A stretch of DNA of 64,000 bases from Linnemannia schmuckeri (GCA_029449235.1 JANATG010000019.1:434001-498000); one strand, 5' to 3'; positions 45,479 through 58,109 are shown, numbered from the stretch's first letter. Made by a program: numbers and translations. Notes: generated by a model from the letters alone, not told the origin.

Positions 45479-45579
45479 CAGCGCCCTCCCAAAAAGAATT
45501 GCCGAAAAATATTTGAGTGGAAACAAAAGAAAAAAAAAGTGACGAGAAATATCCGGCGATTCTTTTTAGGAGGGCGCTG
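45479..45579. mobile_element. MITE-like inverted-repeat element, 101 bp, TA-flanked
   Basis: Two 26-nt terminal arms (45479-45504 and 45554-45579) are inverted copies matching at 24 of 26 positions, both starting CAGCGCCCTCC when read inward. A TA dinucleotide sits immediately outside each end (45477-45478 and 45580-45581), as for Tc1/mariner-type target duplication. The ~49-nt core is A-rich and non-coding, so any transposase would be supplied elsewhere. An alternative is a plain hairpin, for example a structured RNA or terminator. Other genomic copies would be needed to prove mobility. Confidence 0.55.
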
Positions 45580-47823
45580 TACATTCAAAAAGATGAGATA
45601 AAAAATACAAACGAGGGCAATAACGATACAGGGGAGAGAGTGAAGATGAACACTAGTTTGTCGAAACAAACTTTCTCAGACAGGTTTCTGCTGTTGTGGT
45701 TGTAGTTGTGGTTGTGGTTGTGAGTGGCGACGAGAGACAACGAAAAAACGGGCTTTCTTTCGCGAGAAAACCCTACCATTTGTCAGGGACAGGATACGTT
45801 CCCCTTCGATAAAATTTATAGAAACAAAAAAGAAAACTAAAGTTACAAGGTCAACGCAAGGTGGTGGTGCCATAACAACAAACACAAAAGGGCCGAGGAG
45901 GAGGAGAAAGAGGGGAAGAAGAAGGAGAGAAAAGAGGAACGGAAAAAGGAACAGGAAGTAGTGATAAGCGAGTGTAAAAGCGAGCGGACAGGTAAAGCGG
46001 GCAAGATGTAAACAAAAATGCATAGTCGAGCAACGACAAAGCAAAGGTGAGCAAAAAATAAAGCAATGCTAGCCAAGAAAGGGTAAAGTGATGTTACGAA
46101 AGACCCAGGGGTCTGGAATACAAAAAAGGCGATCAAAAACAAAAAAGAGATCCGAGGGCGAATGAGTTGTATAAATGTGTTGGCAAAAAAAAAGTAGTCT
46201 TTCTCTTTGAATTTTTATGCATCCTTGTTATTTGCGACTGCGTTTGTTGACACTCTGTCTGTTTGTCAGTTAGTGTTTTCAGGTTCTGCCTTCCTCTGTC
46301 CGTGTAAAAATGAGATGAAAAAGGAGAAAAAAATGTCGACAGAAAGCAATTGAGATCGAAAAATTAGCCCATCGTGACATGAAAGAGCGGCAAGGGGAGG
46401 AATGGACGTTCATGGTGAAGAATAAAAAAAAAAAAAAGGTACGAAGTATCACTCCCCTTACTCCCTCCGAACTTTCTCCCCTCCTCCATCGTTGTTGATG
46501 CTCCTATACCTACAGCCTTCAAGTTTCTCGACTGGATCAGAGGATTGCACTGAGCAGCCAATGGATGGAGGGAGGGAGCGCCAGCTAAATGATGGATCTG
46601 AACACAAAGAAAAAAATCAAAAACAAAACAATGATGACCGATCGCCTTCCCTTGCTCTCTGTGCGGTATCCGCGGAGAAGGAAAAAAGTTAAATGAAAAC
46701 AAATCAACCAATTGGTCGGAGAAAAGACAACGCGTGCTGAGCGCGTGCGTATCCATTCGAGTTTTTTTAATAGTCGGATCGATGCATCGGTTGGACGCGC
46801 TCGTGGCAGCAAAAGACGTTTTGAGGGTTTGCATGTCGATTTCATTTAGGACCTTGTTTTCATGCAGTCAATTAGGAGCAGCAGTCAATTAGGTCTTGTA
46901 GGGCATAGCAATGAGTATATACGCGGTGAATTGTTGCAGTTAGTAAGGAGAGACGATGGCTATGCATACAGAGAGACAAATGTTGACTCCTATCATCGTC
47001 ACTCCTTACTTTTCTTTTATCTTTCCACGAAAACGTGGAAAAGGCGAGAGGGAAAGTGCAAGATAAGAACACTGGTACATATACTGCCATACATTGATAT
47101 ATTCCTTTTTGTTTAGTTGCCAGGCGTAACGGAAAATACTATGCCAAGTGACGAACTCGATTTTCCTCTCTCCCGCGCGTCTTTCATTTTTCCTTCTCTC
47201 TCCTTTTTGGCACTTTTGGTCGCTCTGAACTCCTTCATCCTCTTTACTGCTCTTCCCTCTTTTGTTTTCTGTGAGATTTACCTTTCATACCACTTAGCCA
47301 CACAGTCTATCTGTCGTTCACTCTAATCAATCCAGCGGCGGGGCGGAGCAGGGGCAGGACAAAAATTGATCATCTTATTCATAGCTGCTGTCATAGTGTC
47401 ATAGGTGACGCCTAATTACCATCGCCATGACTCGGTACTGCACTGCAAATGCGGAGCATTGGATCAACATGCCATCTTATAGATCACCAGCCAACTGACA
47501 AAACGGAAAAAAGTCAGTTGGCAATGGATGTGATGAGAGGAGCGAGGGAAGGGAAGGAAAGGAGAGAGTGCGATGGAGGAGCTACGCTCCTCACCTTTTT
47601 CATGTTTGTTCATTATTGTTTCGATCGGGTTGTTTATGTTTGTTGTTTTTGTCTTTTAGTCTAGTTAGTTTTCATGTGTTCGTTGTTTGACATTTTGCAG
47701 TGCGTAAAAAAAGAGCGCGGGATGCAGACGATGGAGAACGAAAAATAAGAACAAATAGGAGCAGATACCAAATTGTTTAGATGGGGATGCTTTTGTTTAC
47801 ATTTTTGTTTGTGCAATGGGGAT

Positions 47824-47824
47824 C

Positions 47825-47865
<41 letters not shown>
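47824..47865. repeat. (CAA)14 microsatellite
   Basis: Fourteen perfect CAA units in non-coding sequence. It is a simple repeat likely to vary in length between strains. Confidence 0.93.
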
Positions 47866-48871
47866 ATACCAAGAAGCAACAGAAACCATGCAGCAAAAAG
47901 AACCTGAACCGGATCCGTTTGTGTGTGTGTTTGTTTTTTTTTTACCTTTGTGTTCTTGTTCGTGGTCGCCTGGTCGTTTTCTGCCGAAGTGCCCATTTGG
48001 CTGTAATCGACAAGACGAAATAGTCGTGTCACCCAAGTGTAAATTGAACGAAAAGGGGTGGAAGCGAGAGGTGGAGAAATGACAGATAAAATCACATACA
48101 CCATGACAACCATGTGTCCAAAAAAGTCAATTCCCTCGCATTCTCCCGCTCTCCCTCACTCTCATTACTATTCTTGGTCCTTTTTTCTCTCAATTTTATG
48201 AGGATCGATGTGTGTGCAATGGAGTTGGAGAAATAATGTGTTCTTCGTTGTCGCTCCTGAGCTGTTACCCCTTTCACATAGCCACTCACTTTTATTTTGT
48301 CAAACTCAATTGAGCTTAACGAGGCAGTGAAAAAATAAAGGCAGTTATGTTTGTTATGTTTTCGGTGCCCATGGCTGCCACAAAGCTAAAAAAAAACAAA
48401 AAAAAAGACGAGGCAAGGCACAAAGAGAAAAAAAAGGCAGAAAGTCAGAGTAGAAAGTAGAAAGAGGGCAAGTCGTGTGTAACATTTGTTTTATTGCGTG
48501 CGATGCGTTGAGAGCCACAAGAAGAATGAACTATTCGAGCGAAACGGAAAAAAACGTCTCCTAATGGGTAAGAGAACACTGTTACGACCCTCATTTGTTT
48601 GAAAGTACAAAAACGAACGCTCAGAGGATATGAGTGAAAAAGTAAGGCTTTTTAATATTGTACAAGGAGGGAAAATAATAAAGAATGCTATGGAATTGAG
48701 TTTTTGTAAAAAAAAAAATGTTCGAAGGTTCAGAAAATTCCGATCTGGACAAAGGAGACGGCGAGGGCGGACCTGAAATGTGCATGTGCGAGGAGTAGCA
48801 AGCACCCCTCGGAGCGAGAGGACGGACCGATAACAAGAGGATCTTTGCGAGATCATCTTGATGGGCCTGAT

Positions 48872-49183
48872 TCATACAGCGGGATGGATGTCGTATGAGG
48901 TATTGGCAGGCGATCCAGGAGAGGGGCTCTGGACGACGATGAGGCTCGGTACACTCTGGTCCTCCATGGGCTCGTTGGCGATATCATCCTCATCGTCGTC
49001 TGGGTTGTCGTTCTCGCCGTTCTCGATGGCTGGAATGTCGGCTTCGAGATCGGGCAATGCTGGAACTTCATCGACGACGATGGCATCCTCGGATCGGAGG
49101 CGGTAGTTGTATGCGGTCTTGGACATCACGGATAACGATTGCGGGTTGATGATGGGAGATGAGGGTGTGGGGTATGCCGGCAT
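48872..49183 (-). CDS. Small acidic protein, unknown function
   Basis: Intronless frame of 103 residues (MPAYPTPSSPIINPQ at the start). I recognise no family. It stands out from surrounding open frames because its codon use and composition look coding, and it has a normal ATG. It also has a TATA-like box about 105 bp upstream (49288-49295). The protein is short and hydrophilic, with Pro/Ser-rich ends and a strongly acidic centre (ENDNPDDDEDD). No signal peptide or membrane segment is seen. It could instead be the visible exon of a longer gene. It is divergent from CTF18. Confidence 0.45.
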   Translation of the reverse strand: MPAYPTPSSPIINPQSLSVMSKTAYNYRLRSEDAIVVDEVPALPDLEADIPAIENGENDNPDDDEDDIANEPMEDQSVPSLIVVQSPSPGSPANTSYDIHPAV

Positions 49184-50691
49184 GAGATGCTGGAGTTAAT
49201 TTATCAAATTGGATGATCTTTTGGAGGAGTAGTAGAAAAAGAGAGTAAAGAAGAAAAGTCGTTTGATGAATGTGGGCATGGCGGGAGTTTTTATACTAAA
49301 GGAGGAGGAGGAGGGCGATGCTCATTCGGTCATTGCGCCTTGATGGTGAAAGGAGGAGACCGTTCAATTGTCACTCAGTCAATTAAAGGGTGAGGGAAAT
49401 CTCATTGTTTTCAATTCAATTGCTATTGATACGCACAACGACAAAACAGTAGAGGATCGTGGAAAAAAAAGTGTAAATAGAATGAAAGGGACAGCATAGG
49501 CAAATGAATAAGACAAAATAAAAAAGATAAAGATAAATATGGGTGCGAGAATGAGTGGGCAAGAGAGACGAGAAGTGAAGAGAAGTGAAGGACGAGTATC
49601 AAGAGTCAAATGGCCAGGTACTAGTGTGTTTGTGTGAATGATGTGTTTGTGTATGTTTCTTTGGGTAAAAGTTAGGGTAAGAGTAAGTGGGAGTGAAAGT
49701 ATATATGTGAGTGTCCGCACGGACAATGGTTTAGAAAACCCTAAAGATCGGGAGAGAGAGAGTGGGAGAAAGAGGAGGCTACTACTGTGTCAAATTAAAG
49801 TAAAAGCCAATTCAAAGGCAAAGACACTTAGGAACAAACAATTGACTTTTTTTTTTCATCGCCCACCCTCGGTCAATTATCTCTTTTTCTGCTCTGTTGT
49901 GCTCATCCACCCACCACGCTTCAATGCTCTCCCTCGTTCCCTCGTCCATCAACTTTTTTTGCTTTCATGTCTTCTCGTTGTTCTACACAGTGCAGCCAGT
50001 TCACTTTTTTTGCTGCTCACGGCTGCAGCACCACCTATTTCTCCACGGCGACTGCTCTCTTTTCGATCGCTTTTTTTTTTTTTTTTTTGTCTTCTGTCAC
50101 CCCCGCCACCTTTTCCGCGGAGATCACAAGCTCCACGCGAGCGACTTATAAAAAGGCAGTCTTGTCCGCCTTTAATTTAACTCACGTGATGTTTATGTTT
50201 TCTTAATCCACAAAGGCACAAAACACGCTGTCCCTGGCGCGTCGTTAGACTTGTTGTTCACTTCTTAAGCAGCAGCCGCATTCACCGACACCAAGAAGCA
50301 GGATACGACAACATCTCTCTTCGCAAGGGAGCAACAAAGTAGAAGCAAGAAGGAAACACACATCAGGACAACATTCTTTTCGTTGGTCATAGTCATTCAG
50401 ACACCATTCAACCGAACCTGTTCATCTGCAACGACAACAAAATGGCCAACAATGGTAAACCCACAGTTCCTAGTCTTACCTGAAAGAGAGACAAAGGCAC
50501 TATACAACGGACAAGTGCAAGAACCTAACGTGTCCAGCTGAAATTCCAAATACAAATGACCAGATAACGAATATACGAGCCAAGGCATAGGGAGCGAAGA
50601 ATTGTTGACATATCCGCTTAGTGGCATAACGCTTGTTCCCAGCCTCACCCCAGTACCCACAAGTCAGCCAAGCAGAAAGTCAAGGATCATC
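49184..50691. other. Divergent intergenic region upstream of CTF18
   Basis: This 1.5-kb interval lies between the small acidic gene and CTF18. It contains C/T-rich tracts, including a run of T near 50071-50088. No further gene is supported; open frames here are pyrimidine-tract artefacts. Confidence 0.5.
49288..49295 (-). promoter_or_regulatory. Candidate TATA box for the small acidic gene
   Basis: TATAAAAA on the minus strand lies about 105 bp upstream of the ATG at 49183. The assignment rests on motif and spacing. Confidence 0.45.
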
Positions 50692-53600
50692 ATGGATTCG
50701 GATGACGAGATGGAGGACAACATTATTGCTCGCGACGAGGATGACTTGCTAAATGTACCTATGGGGTCCCAGTCGTTGGAGATGAACTTTGATCAAGATT
50801 TTAGGGCTGCCCCAATTACCTCCTCCAGACCAGCCCGTGCGGACACAAACAACACCACTAACAACCAGGATGACCGGATACACACCAACCCAATCCCTTT
50901 TGTATCGAATACTTCTACTCAAGGACAGAGTAAAACCTCGACATCTGCGCCGAAAGACGACGACCTTTTCGGCGACGATTTCTTTGCTCAGTTTGGAGCC
51001 GATGGTGAGCTTGAGTTTGAGGAGAATCAGAACAAAAAACCCCTCTTCTCTCGGCGGATACCACTCCTGGAGGCTTCGGAGGAATCGCCTGATGGCCCTG
51101 ACAACGACGACCTGGGACTAGAGAAGCTCAGCATCTCTCAAACACATCGGACCAAATCCGGCGCACCACCTGCCACGGAAACGACTCGGTCATCACATAC
51201 TGCTTCCTCAAGTACGACTATCACCTCGACCATCCCTTTACGCCTCAGTTCATTTGGTCGCCCCTCTACAGCAGGACAAGGAACTCCAAAGAGTCATGTA
51301 CACAGCCAGCACGAGGAGGAGCTTTACGAGATGTCAGCGAGACATCAAGATGCCATGTTAAACGATATGATCAGGGAGGACGAGATGCTCAGAGACGAGG
51401 AGGCAGGACTTCAGGAAATTCTTGATGCCCAGTTCCATGAACAAGAAATGAGGCTGACGCAGCTTCAGACCTCGGACACCAACAAGCGCAAGATCTCCGG
51501 AGCAGCGCCCACCACCTTCGCGGACACATGCGACACCTCTCAGACTCTTGCAGAATACGATCGATTTTTGGAGGAGTCAGCATTGATCAACAACTCTGCG
51601 CTTGAGAATGCTGTTGAGGCGAGCAAGAGGTCAAGACTGCAACGGCCAGGGCCTTCTGGCAAGCCTGGAATGTCAACGAAAAGCAAGGTGCCGGAAGTGA
51701 AAAAGTACGATTACACACTTCCGCCTGCAACTGGATCATTCATCAAGGCCAAGAGCTGTTCAGGAACCACATTCTATCTCGCTAAGAAAGTGCGCACGGA
51801 TCAATCAAAGGTAAACTTTGGTTGTCTCTCCGCAATGATAACTATCTTTGAAGACGCGTGAAATGGTGGAGTTTTTGCTGATAATAATACGTTCACTTGC
51901 ATAGAACTCCTTTATGCAGCAGTTGCTGGCAAACGAAAAGGGCGCTTCGCTGCTTTCGGTGCCGATCCATAGGATGATGGACGAACTAGAACTCGAGATT
52001 AGGAATCAAAAGCTGCAGCATTTGATAGAAGATGACGCTCTTGATCTTGACGAAGATCCTACAAGTGGCTCGAATGAGCGTCTGTGGGTTGACAAGTATC
52101 GCCCCAAGAATTACACAGATCTCATGGGTGATGAAGTAAGGCCACGTGTCTGTGAGCTTGCTCGTCCATATGAGGCTACAGCAGGGTCAAAACAAAGGGC
52201 ACTAATGCGCTGTCGTCGTATCTTCTATAGCGTGTCAATCGTGAGGTTTTGAGCTGGATCAAAGAATGGGACCAGTGTGTTTTCGGCCGAAAGTTCAACA
52301 AGTTTACCCCCGAGTACAAGAAGCAACAATTCAAAGAGGTGCGTATATCGACTTCCTCATCGACTGAGAACTCCTACACTCCACAACAACTAACTATAAG
52401 TACCATGTGCAAATTTTAGTTCCGCAAGCCTGATGCGCTTGGACGTCCAGATAGAAAGGTACTTTTGTTGACGGGACCACCAGGACTGGGCAAGACTACC
52501 ATGGCCCACGTCATTGCTAGACAAGCAGGCTACAATGTCATCGAGGTCAACGCAAGGTAAAGCCCTTGCTTGGAGAACATGAAACACAGCGACTAATGTC
52601 ATTTATCTGAGTTTGTTTTCTAACGCCGCCAAATTTCGCTATGGAAAAATCATCAGTGACGACCGGACAGGAGCTTCTATCAAAGGTAAAATCGAAGCAG
52701 CATTGGAAATCCAGTCAATTCTCGGCAGCGACAAACCCAACATGTTGATTATCGACGAGATTGATGGCGTTTCTTCGAGTGGAGGCGAACAGAGCTTTAT
52801 CAAACTTCTTGTCGATATCGCAACAGTCGAAGTGGCGTCTAAAGAAGAAAAGACGAAAGCTAGTGGAGGCAATCGGAAAAACAAAAAGTTCACTAAGAAG
52901 CCCTTGATGAGACCCATTATCTGCATCTGCAATGACCAGTAAGTAACCCTGTATACTTTGATGCAGCATCCTGTCCCATGTTTCTGGGATGAGTACCTTT
53001 CACTGACTAGCTATGCTCTCGGTGCGACTACTTAGATACGCTCCTGTTTTGCGACCACTCCGGACGATTGCCCAAATATACCAGTTCAAGAAGCCCTCTG
53101 TCCGCACTGTTGTCAACCGACTGCAGCAGATTTGTGAGATTGAGCAAGTCCCGAGTGACACACGTGCATTTGGTGTCCTGTACGAGATGACCGAGGGAGA
53201 CATGCGTTCTTGTCTTAACACACTACAGTTCATCAAGAACAAAAGCAGGGCAAGTAGCAAGTTGGCCTCTACTCAGCCATCGTCTCACGGGATTGGAACT
53301 GACAGTGGAGGTAGTGGTGGAGGACTGACCGTAGAAACACTGACCAAGTCGACCATTGGACGCAAGGATCAAAACAAGTCACTTTTTTCTGTTTGGGAAG
53401 AGATCTTTCAGGCTACATACGCACGGAAAACGAGAAGTGCTCTCAAGGTCATGGAGGAAGGTCGCGAGGGACTTGTTAAAGGTAATACTTTCTGCTGAGG
53501 ACGTGCACCTTGACGTTTTCTGTAGCTGAAGTCTATTGTACCTATTGTACTGACACGCTTTGCTCTTCGACTCTTAAACTTACAGATGACAACAATACTT

Positions 53601-55040
53601 ATGTCAGCAGGATGGTCAGCATCATCCAAACCAACGGCGACTATGACAAGTTGATGCAAGGTATGAAGATCAACTCGGCAGTTTGCCGTTTGATGTCATT
53701 CGACGTGTCGTATCTAACAGATGTTTGACGGCTTGTAAATATTGCTAGGCTGCTTTGAGAACTATCCTTCGATGATCTTCCATGATGTTGCGATGAATAA
53801 GGTGGTAGAGAACACGGAGTGGCTTGCCTTCTATGACCAGCTCAACTTCAAGGTGTCGTCGAACTTTGAGTACGAGGTGGGTGGATACATGGCCTATGCG
53901 CTTGCCAATTACCACCGATTCTTTGCCGGAAGTGTGAGACAAAAGATTGAATACCCGCGCAAGGACTATGAGGTAATCGAAAATTGAATATGGAGTCACT
54001 CTATGCTTTATTGGAGCTCTTGCTTGCTGGGTGGGATAGTAAGGTTGAAATATTTTGTTACTAACCACCTCCTGGTATGACTTCTCTTCCCCGTATCTTA
54101 AAACATCATGCGCAATACAGTCTTTTGTCGCACACAAGGCGAACGAGAGTATCCTGCAGGGTATGGCTCTGAACCTGCCAGCCAAGATCCAACGACACTT
54201 CCGAAAGAGCAACTTTGCAACAGAGTTGTTGTCGCCCTTTTTGAGGATTCTCTCGCCCTTCCTGCGACCTGTGAACAAGCAGTTGATTAAGCCTGATGAG
54301 CGGGAAATCTTGAAGCGCTTGGTCGACATCATGATCCACTTCCAGCTCACCTTTGTCCAGGAGAAGACTGAGGATGGCCAATTCCTCTACCGCTTGGAGC
54401 CGTACGTGACCCTTCCCCTGAAATCATGTATAATTTGTAGGTATTGTATGATGTCTTATCGGTTCTGAATGATATCCTAACAATTCTCGCGTGGTATGTT
54501 TTCCTTTTGCATATAATAGATCTATTGAGAAACTAGCCGACTTTTCGACGATTGGACTCAAGAACGTCCTCACGAATCGATATGCTGTTCGCCAGTTGAT
54601 TGCACAAGAGGTAACGAGATGATTCTTGTATTGCATTATTGCAGCTATTGGCTAGCGTGTTTTTAGATGTGATGTCTAATCTATTGCTCAATTTACTCTC
54701 ATTTTTTGATATGTAGATTGAGATGGAATTGGTGCGTCGGGCAGAGGCGGCGAAGGAGGCCAAGGTGGGTGCGTTCTTTGGCAAGGCCGGTCAGGATGCC
54801 AGTATGGAGATTGGAGCGTCGGCGTCGTTGGCTACTGCTGCGGATACAGAAATTGTGATGAAGGAGGCAACAGATTTCTTTGGTCGGGCGATTGTCGTTC
54901 AGGACAAGAGTGCAAGTGGAGGAGCGAGTTTGTCATTGGATGTGGACCGTCCAAAGAAGAAGACTCGTATCTGGTACAAGTTTAATGAGGGGTTCTCGAA
55001 TGCTGTCAAAGCCAAGGTGTTTATCAACGAGTTGCTGTAA
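50692..55040 (+). CDS. CTF18: Ctf18, large subunit of the alternative replication clamp loader
   Basis: The CDS is join(50692..51810, 51905..52135, 52231..52338, 52420..52556, 52657..52938, 53036..53481, 53586..53660, 53749..53972, 54121..54401, 54520..54610, 54717..55040), 1105 residues. Ctf18 with Rfc2-5, Dcc1 and Ctf8 loads PCNA and supports sister-chromatid cohesion. After a ~370-residue acidic, disordered N-terminus come the clamp-loader boxes in order: LWVDKYRPKNYTDLMGDE (box II), LLLTGPPGLGKTT (Walker A), VIEVNASDDR, MLIIDEIDGV (Walker B, in the DEID form), and PIICICNDQYAPVLRPLR. The C-terminal part is helical, ending FFGRAIV and a WYKFNEGFSNAVK motif typical of the Ctf18 tail. The start is the first ATG of MDSDDEMEDN. 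Splice phases agree at all ten introns. Confidence 0.95.
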
Positions 55041-55500
55041 TCATATCGTGTGTCTGCGATTATTAAAGGATTTGGCGTTCATTCCTTCTCCATGTCTTTT
55101 TTATTCTGGATGCCAAGGAAAATCATTCAGGCAGAAAGTTCATCGACTAGGTGACTTTTTTTTTTTGCGCAATGTAAGTGCGATCGACTTTTGTACGCCC
55201 GCTGTACGGAATCATTTGTGATGCAACAGATCACGTCTTTTTCTCTCTGATGTCCTTTTTTGTCTTTGTTCTTGTTGCCTTTTTTTTTTCGTTCGATTCT
55301 TTTTTTTTTCTTTCGTCATCGCTTCCGTCCTTTATCACTCGCACTCTTTTACGTCTCCTTTCTTCCCGCATTCACTCCCTCTCTGCATCAACTAACTTCA
55401 CTCCTTCTTCTCTCTTGCATTCTACTCGCACTCTCTTCCCTTCTTTACTGATCCATCTGGATTCTCTCACCTTCCAACTCACTTGACGAACAACCCCTGC

Positions 55501-55527
55501 TTTTTTTTTTTTTTTTTTTTTTTTTTT
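55501..55527. repeat. Poly(T) tract, 27 nt
   Basis: Uninterrupted run of 27 T about 100 bp upstream of the AEC copy 1 start codon, in the likely promoter. Confidence 0.9.
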
Positions 55528-55584
55528 GCTTCTTTCCCGCCCACACACTCGGACTGTTCCTTGCAGTCTTTCACGAGACACGCA

Positions 55585-55590
55585 TATATA
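55585..55590 (+). promoter_or_regulatory. Candidate TATA box for AEC copy 1
   Basis: TATATA lies 35 bp before the ATG at 55625. A similar TATATA precedes the paralogue, 90 bp before its ATG. Confidence 0.35.
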
Positions 55591-55624
55591 CACATACTCG
55601 CTCTCACACAGTACATATCATACA

Positions 55625-58109
55625 ATGGCCTTAGCAATGGATTGGTCAATATTATTGGCTGCAGCAAGTGAGGTACAGCGCACCACATCCTTTTCAACCT
55701 CCTCTCTTCTACATCACCTACATCCTACTTTCCTTACTTATCAACAGACGACTCTTGGATAGGGCCAGGCGGGCAGGGAAGTCATCAGTTGAATACACAA
55801 CAGACTACTGCTGCAGCAGCAGCAGCCGGTGCATTAATCGAAACCGTCCATAATTAACCTCCTGACCTGAACTTGGTCCTGAACAAATTTTACATTACTG
55901 AAAGTGAATCGAATACCAACGCACGTCCCTAAGCAGCTTCCCATCGCTCTCAATCCGTTTTGGATCATTCATTCCGTTCACCCTATCGAAAGTGCTCTTT
56001 CATCAGACCATTTATCTCTCTGGTTTTTTTTCTTACCCCTCTGTCTGTCGTTTACCAGTTTTGTTATGTTATGTTTGTTCTCTCTCCCTTCTGAGCGACG
56101 TTGTTGATGATGTCTCGGCAGAAAGAGGAGTCATTTGGACTTGAACCGCGAAACCCTCACTTCTCAACTGGATCTTGACAACTTACTTCATATTTCCTTT
56201 AATAGGCTGTCAGTCAGGTCTTGGTGGTTGTCCTTTGCGGAATCATCCTCTCTCGGGCAGGCTATCTCTCACATTCGGCTCAAAAGGTACATATTTTGCC
56301 ACCAATTCTATCATTCGTAGTTTTGTTTCTCAATACCCTAATGATGTTCCTATCTTACACCTATGGACTCTTGATCATTTATCCTCCAATTAGGCCATTT
56401 CACACGTCAACCTATACTTCATGACACCATGTCTGCTCTTCACAAAAATCGCCTCTACCATCACCTGGACCCAGTTCATCGCATTCTGGCCGATTCCCGT
56501 ATTTTTCTTGTTCTTCTCACTCTGCTCTTGGAGCATCGCCAAATATGGATCCCGGTTCCTGCGCTTCAACAAAGACGAGGAAAAATTTGTGATCGCCTCA
56601 GTCCTTTTCAGCAATACCAATTCGCTCCCCATGGCGCTCGTTCAATCATTAGCGCTAAGCGCTGCTGGTGCTCGGCTCTTAAGGGATGAATTTGATACTC
56701 AGGAGCAAGCCGCCGCCAGGGGTATCTCCTACATTCTCTTTTATGCCATCTTTGGCAATTTGGTCCGCTGGTCCTATGGATTCTCACTGCTCGTACCAAA
56801 GGACCCGGATCCATCTCCTGCGTCGAGCATCGAGTCACCTACAGTTTACCGGGAACCATCATTGCGCAATGTTCTCATCAACGTGAACGCGGATGAACCC
56901 TCAGGATCTGAAACGACACATCACTTCATTGCCTCTGCATCTTCATCTCCACGGACTCTCCACGGCGATGATGACCACAACCACCAGGAATATATGAGCG
57001 ACGGCGACAACGATACTGACGATCAGGATCCACGGACCCGTCGAAACTCGGCTGCGTCCATATTTCGCTCATCCAAGAAAGCCAAGCAGCACCGTTCAAC
57101 CAATCTTCAACCTATTTCACCTGTCCAGAGCCCACGCGGATTTTCTGCTCGATTTACGCCACGTCGGAAGCGCGCCAAGGGATCGACTAGAAGGATGCTG
57201 AAACAAAAGGCGACAACGGCCATCGAGCGGATACGACAGGTGTTAACGCCACCCTTGTTTACGGCGTTGTTGGCATTGGTTATTGGATTGGTCCCGACCT
57301 TGCATCAACTCGTCATGGGGGCCGACTCCAAGGTTTACGCATATGTCATCCGACCAATCGAAGGGTGTGGAGCAGCCGCCATCCCCTTGATTTTGCTCTG
57401 TCTCGGCGCGCAAGTCGTTCATCTGGCTTCGACAAACGCTGCACCTACAGTCGATCCATCACGACCTGTTCCCCAACGCCGCCGCAGTACCAATGTAGCC
57501 TCAGTCTTCCCTCACGCCCACGATAACAACGACTCAAGCTCCTCAGATGACGACGAGCACGAGGATTCTGGATGGCTGAGAATTTCAAACCACGGCAGCA
57601 GGAAATCACAACCACAGGATAGGTCCAGAGTATCTCTCTTCCACGCGTCCTCGTCGGCGACTCTATATCAAGACAACATCGATCAGGCCAGTGACGATGA
57701 ACTCCCTCCACCAGCCACAACAGCAGCGCCTGGACCACTACCAATTCCATCGGTCGACAATGGATTGGCGGAGTCAGGCCTTTATCTTATGGGCCATCGG
57801 TACAAGAAAGTGACGCCCGTCGCGTTTACTCTCTTTGCACGGATGTTGCTTGTACCCTTGATCTGTCTCCCCGCGATTCTTTTCCATCCTTCGACCATGT
57901 CGCCTATCTTGACCATGGATCCGACTTTTACTCTGACGCTGATGCTCTTGGCTGCGGCACCGACGGCTATCAATATGACCCAGCTTTGTCAGATCAAGGG
58001 ATTCTTTGAGACTGAGATGGCTCAGGTTTTGTTCTGGAGTTATTGTGTGCTTGGGATCCCTTGTGTTTTGGGATGGTCCCTCGTCGGTCTTTGGGCTGCC
58101 GCGCGGTAG
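55625..58109 (+). CDS. Auxin-efflux-carrier-type membrane transporter (AEC), copy 1
   Basis: The CDS is join(55625..55672, 56206..56286, 56394..58109), 614 residues. Both introns are phase 0 and occupy the same places in the paralogue. Exon 2 supplies the first full helix (QVLVVVLCGIILSRAGYLS). The N-terminal half has family landmarks: VNLYFMTPCLLFTKIAS, KFVIASVLFSNTNSLPMALVQSL and ARGISYILFYAIFGNLVRWSYGFSLLVP. A long polar loop with Ser/Asp/His-rich stretches separates two membrane blocks. The C-terminal block (LTPPLFTALLALVIGLVP, GAAAIPLILLCLGAQVVHLAS, LAAAPTAINMTQLCQIKGF) carries the matching helices. The fold belongs to the bile/auxin carrier group. Fungal members probably act in ER or plasma membrane, with substrate unknown. 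Intron 1 is unusually long here (533 bp). Confidence 0.88.

Larger units (their letters stand above)
42765..48871. other. Long gene-poor interval (6.1 kb)
   Basis: No recognisable protein gene was found. It holds homopolymers (42905-42931), a CAA microsatellite (47824-47865), many A/T tracts and a 101-bp inverted-repeat element (45479-45579). The part from about 43090 to 43900 has fewer homopolymers than the rest, and holds a 55-codon open frame (43330-43497) with no known motif; it could be decayed genic sequence. Short purine- or pyrimidine-rich open frames elsewhere are compositional. Confidence 0.55.
55041..55624. other. Spacer between CTF18 and AEC copy 1
   Basis: This 584-bp interval holds the CTF18 3' flank and the C/T-rich promoter and leader of the carrier gene. 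It includes a 27-nt poly(T) at 55501-55527 and a TATATA at 55585-55590. No gene was seen. Confidence 0.6.

Noticed and set aside
45676..46142. Overlapping minus-strand frames rich in Phe, Ser and Leu
   Set aside because: They reflect a purine/pyrimidine-biased tract, with no conserved start, splice sites or domain.
50230..50250. GGCGCGTC considered as a cell-cycle (MCB-like) box upstream of CTF18
   Set aside because: It is not the full ACGCGT consensus, is single, and lies about 450 bp from the ATG; too weak to call.
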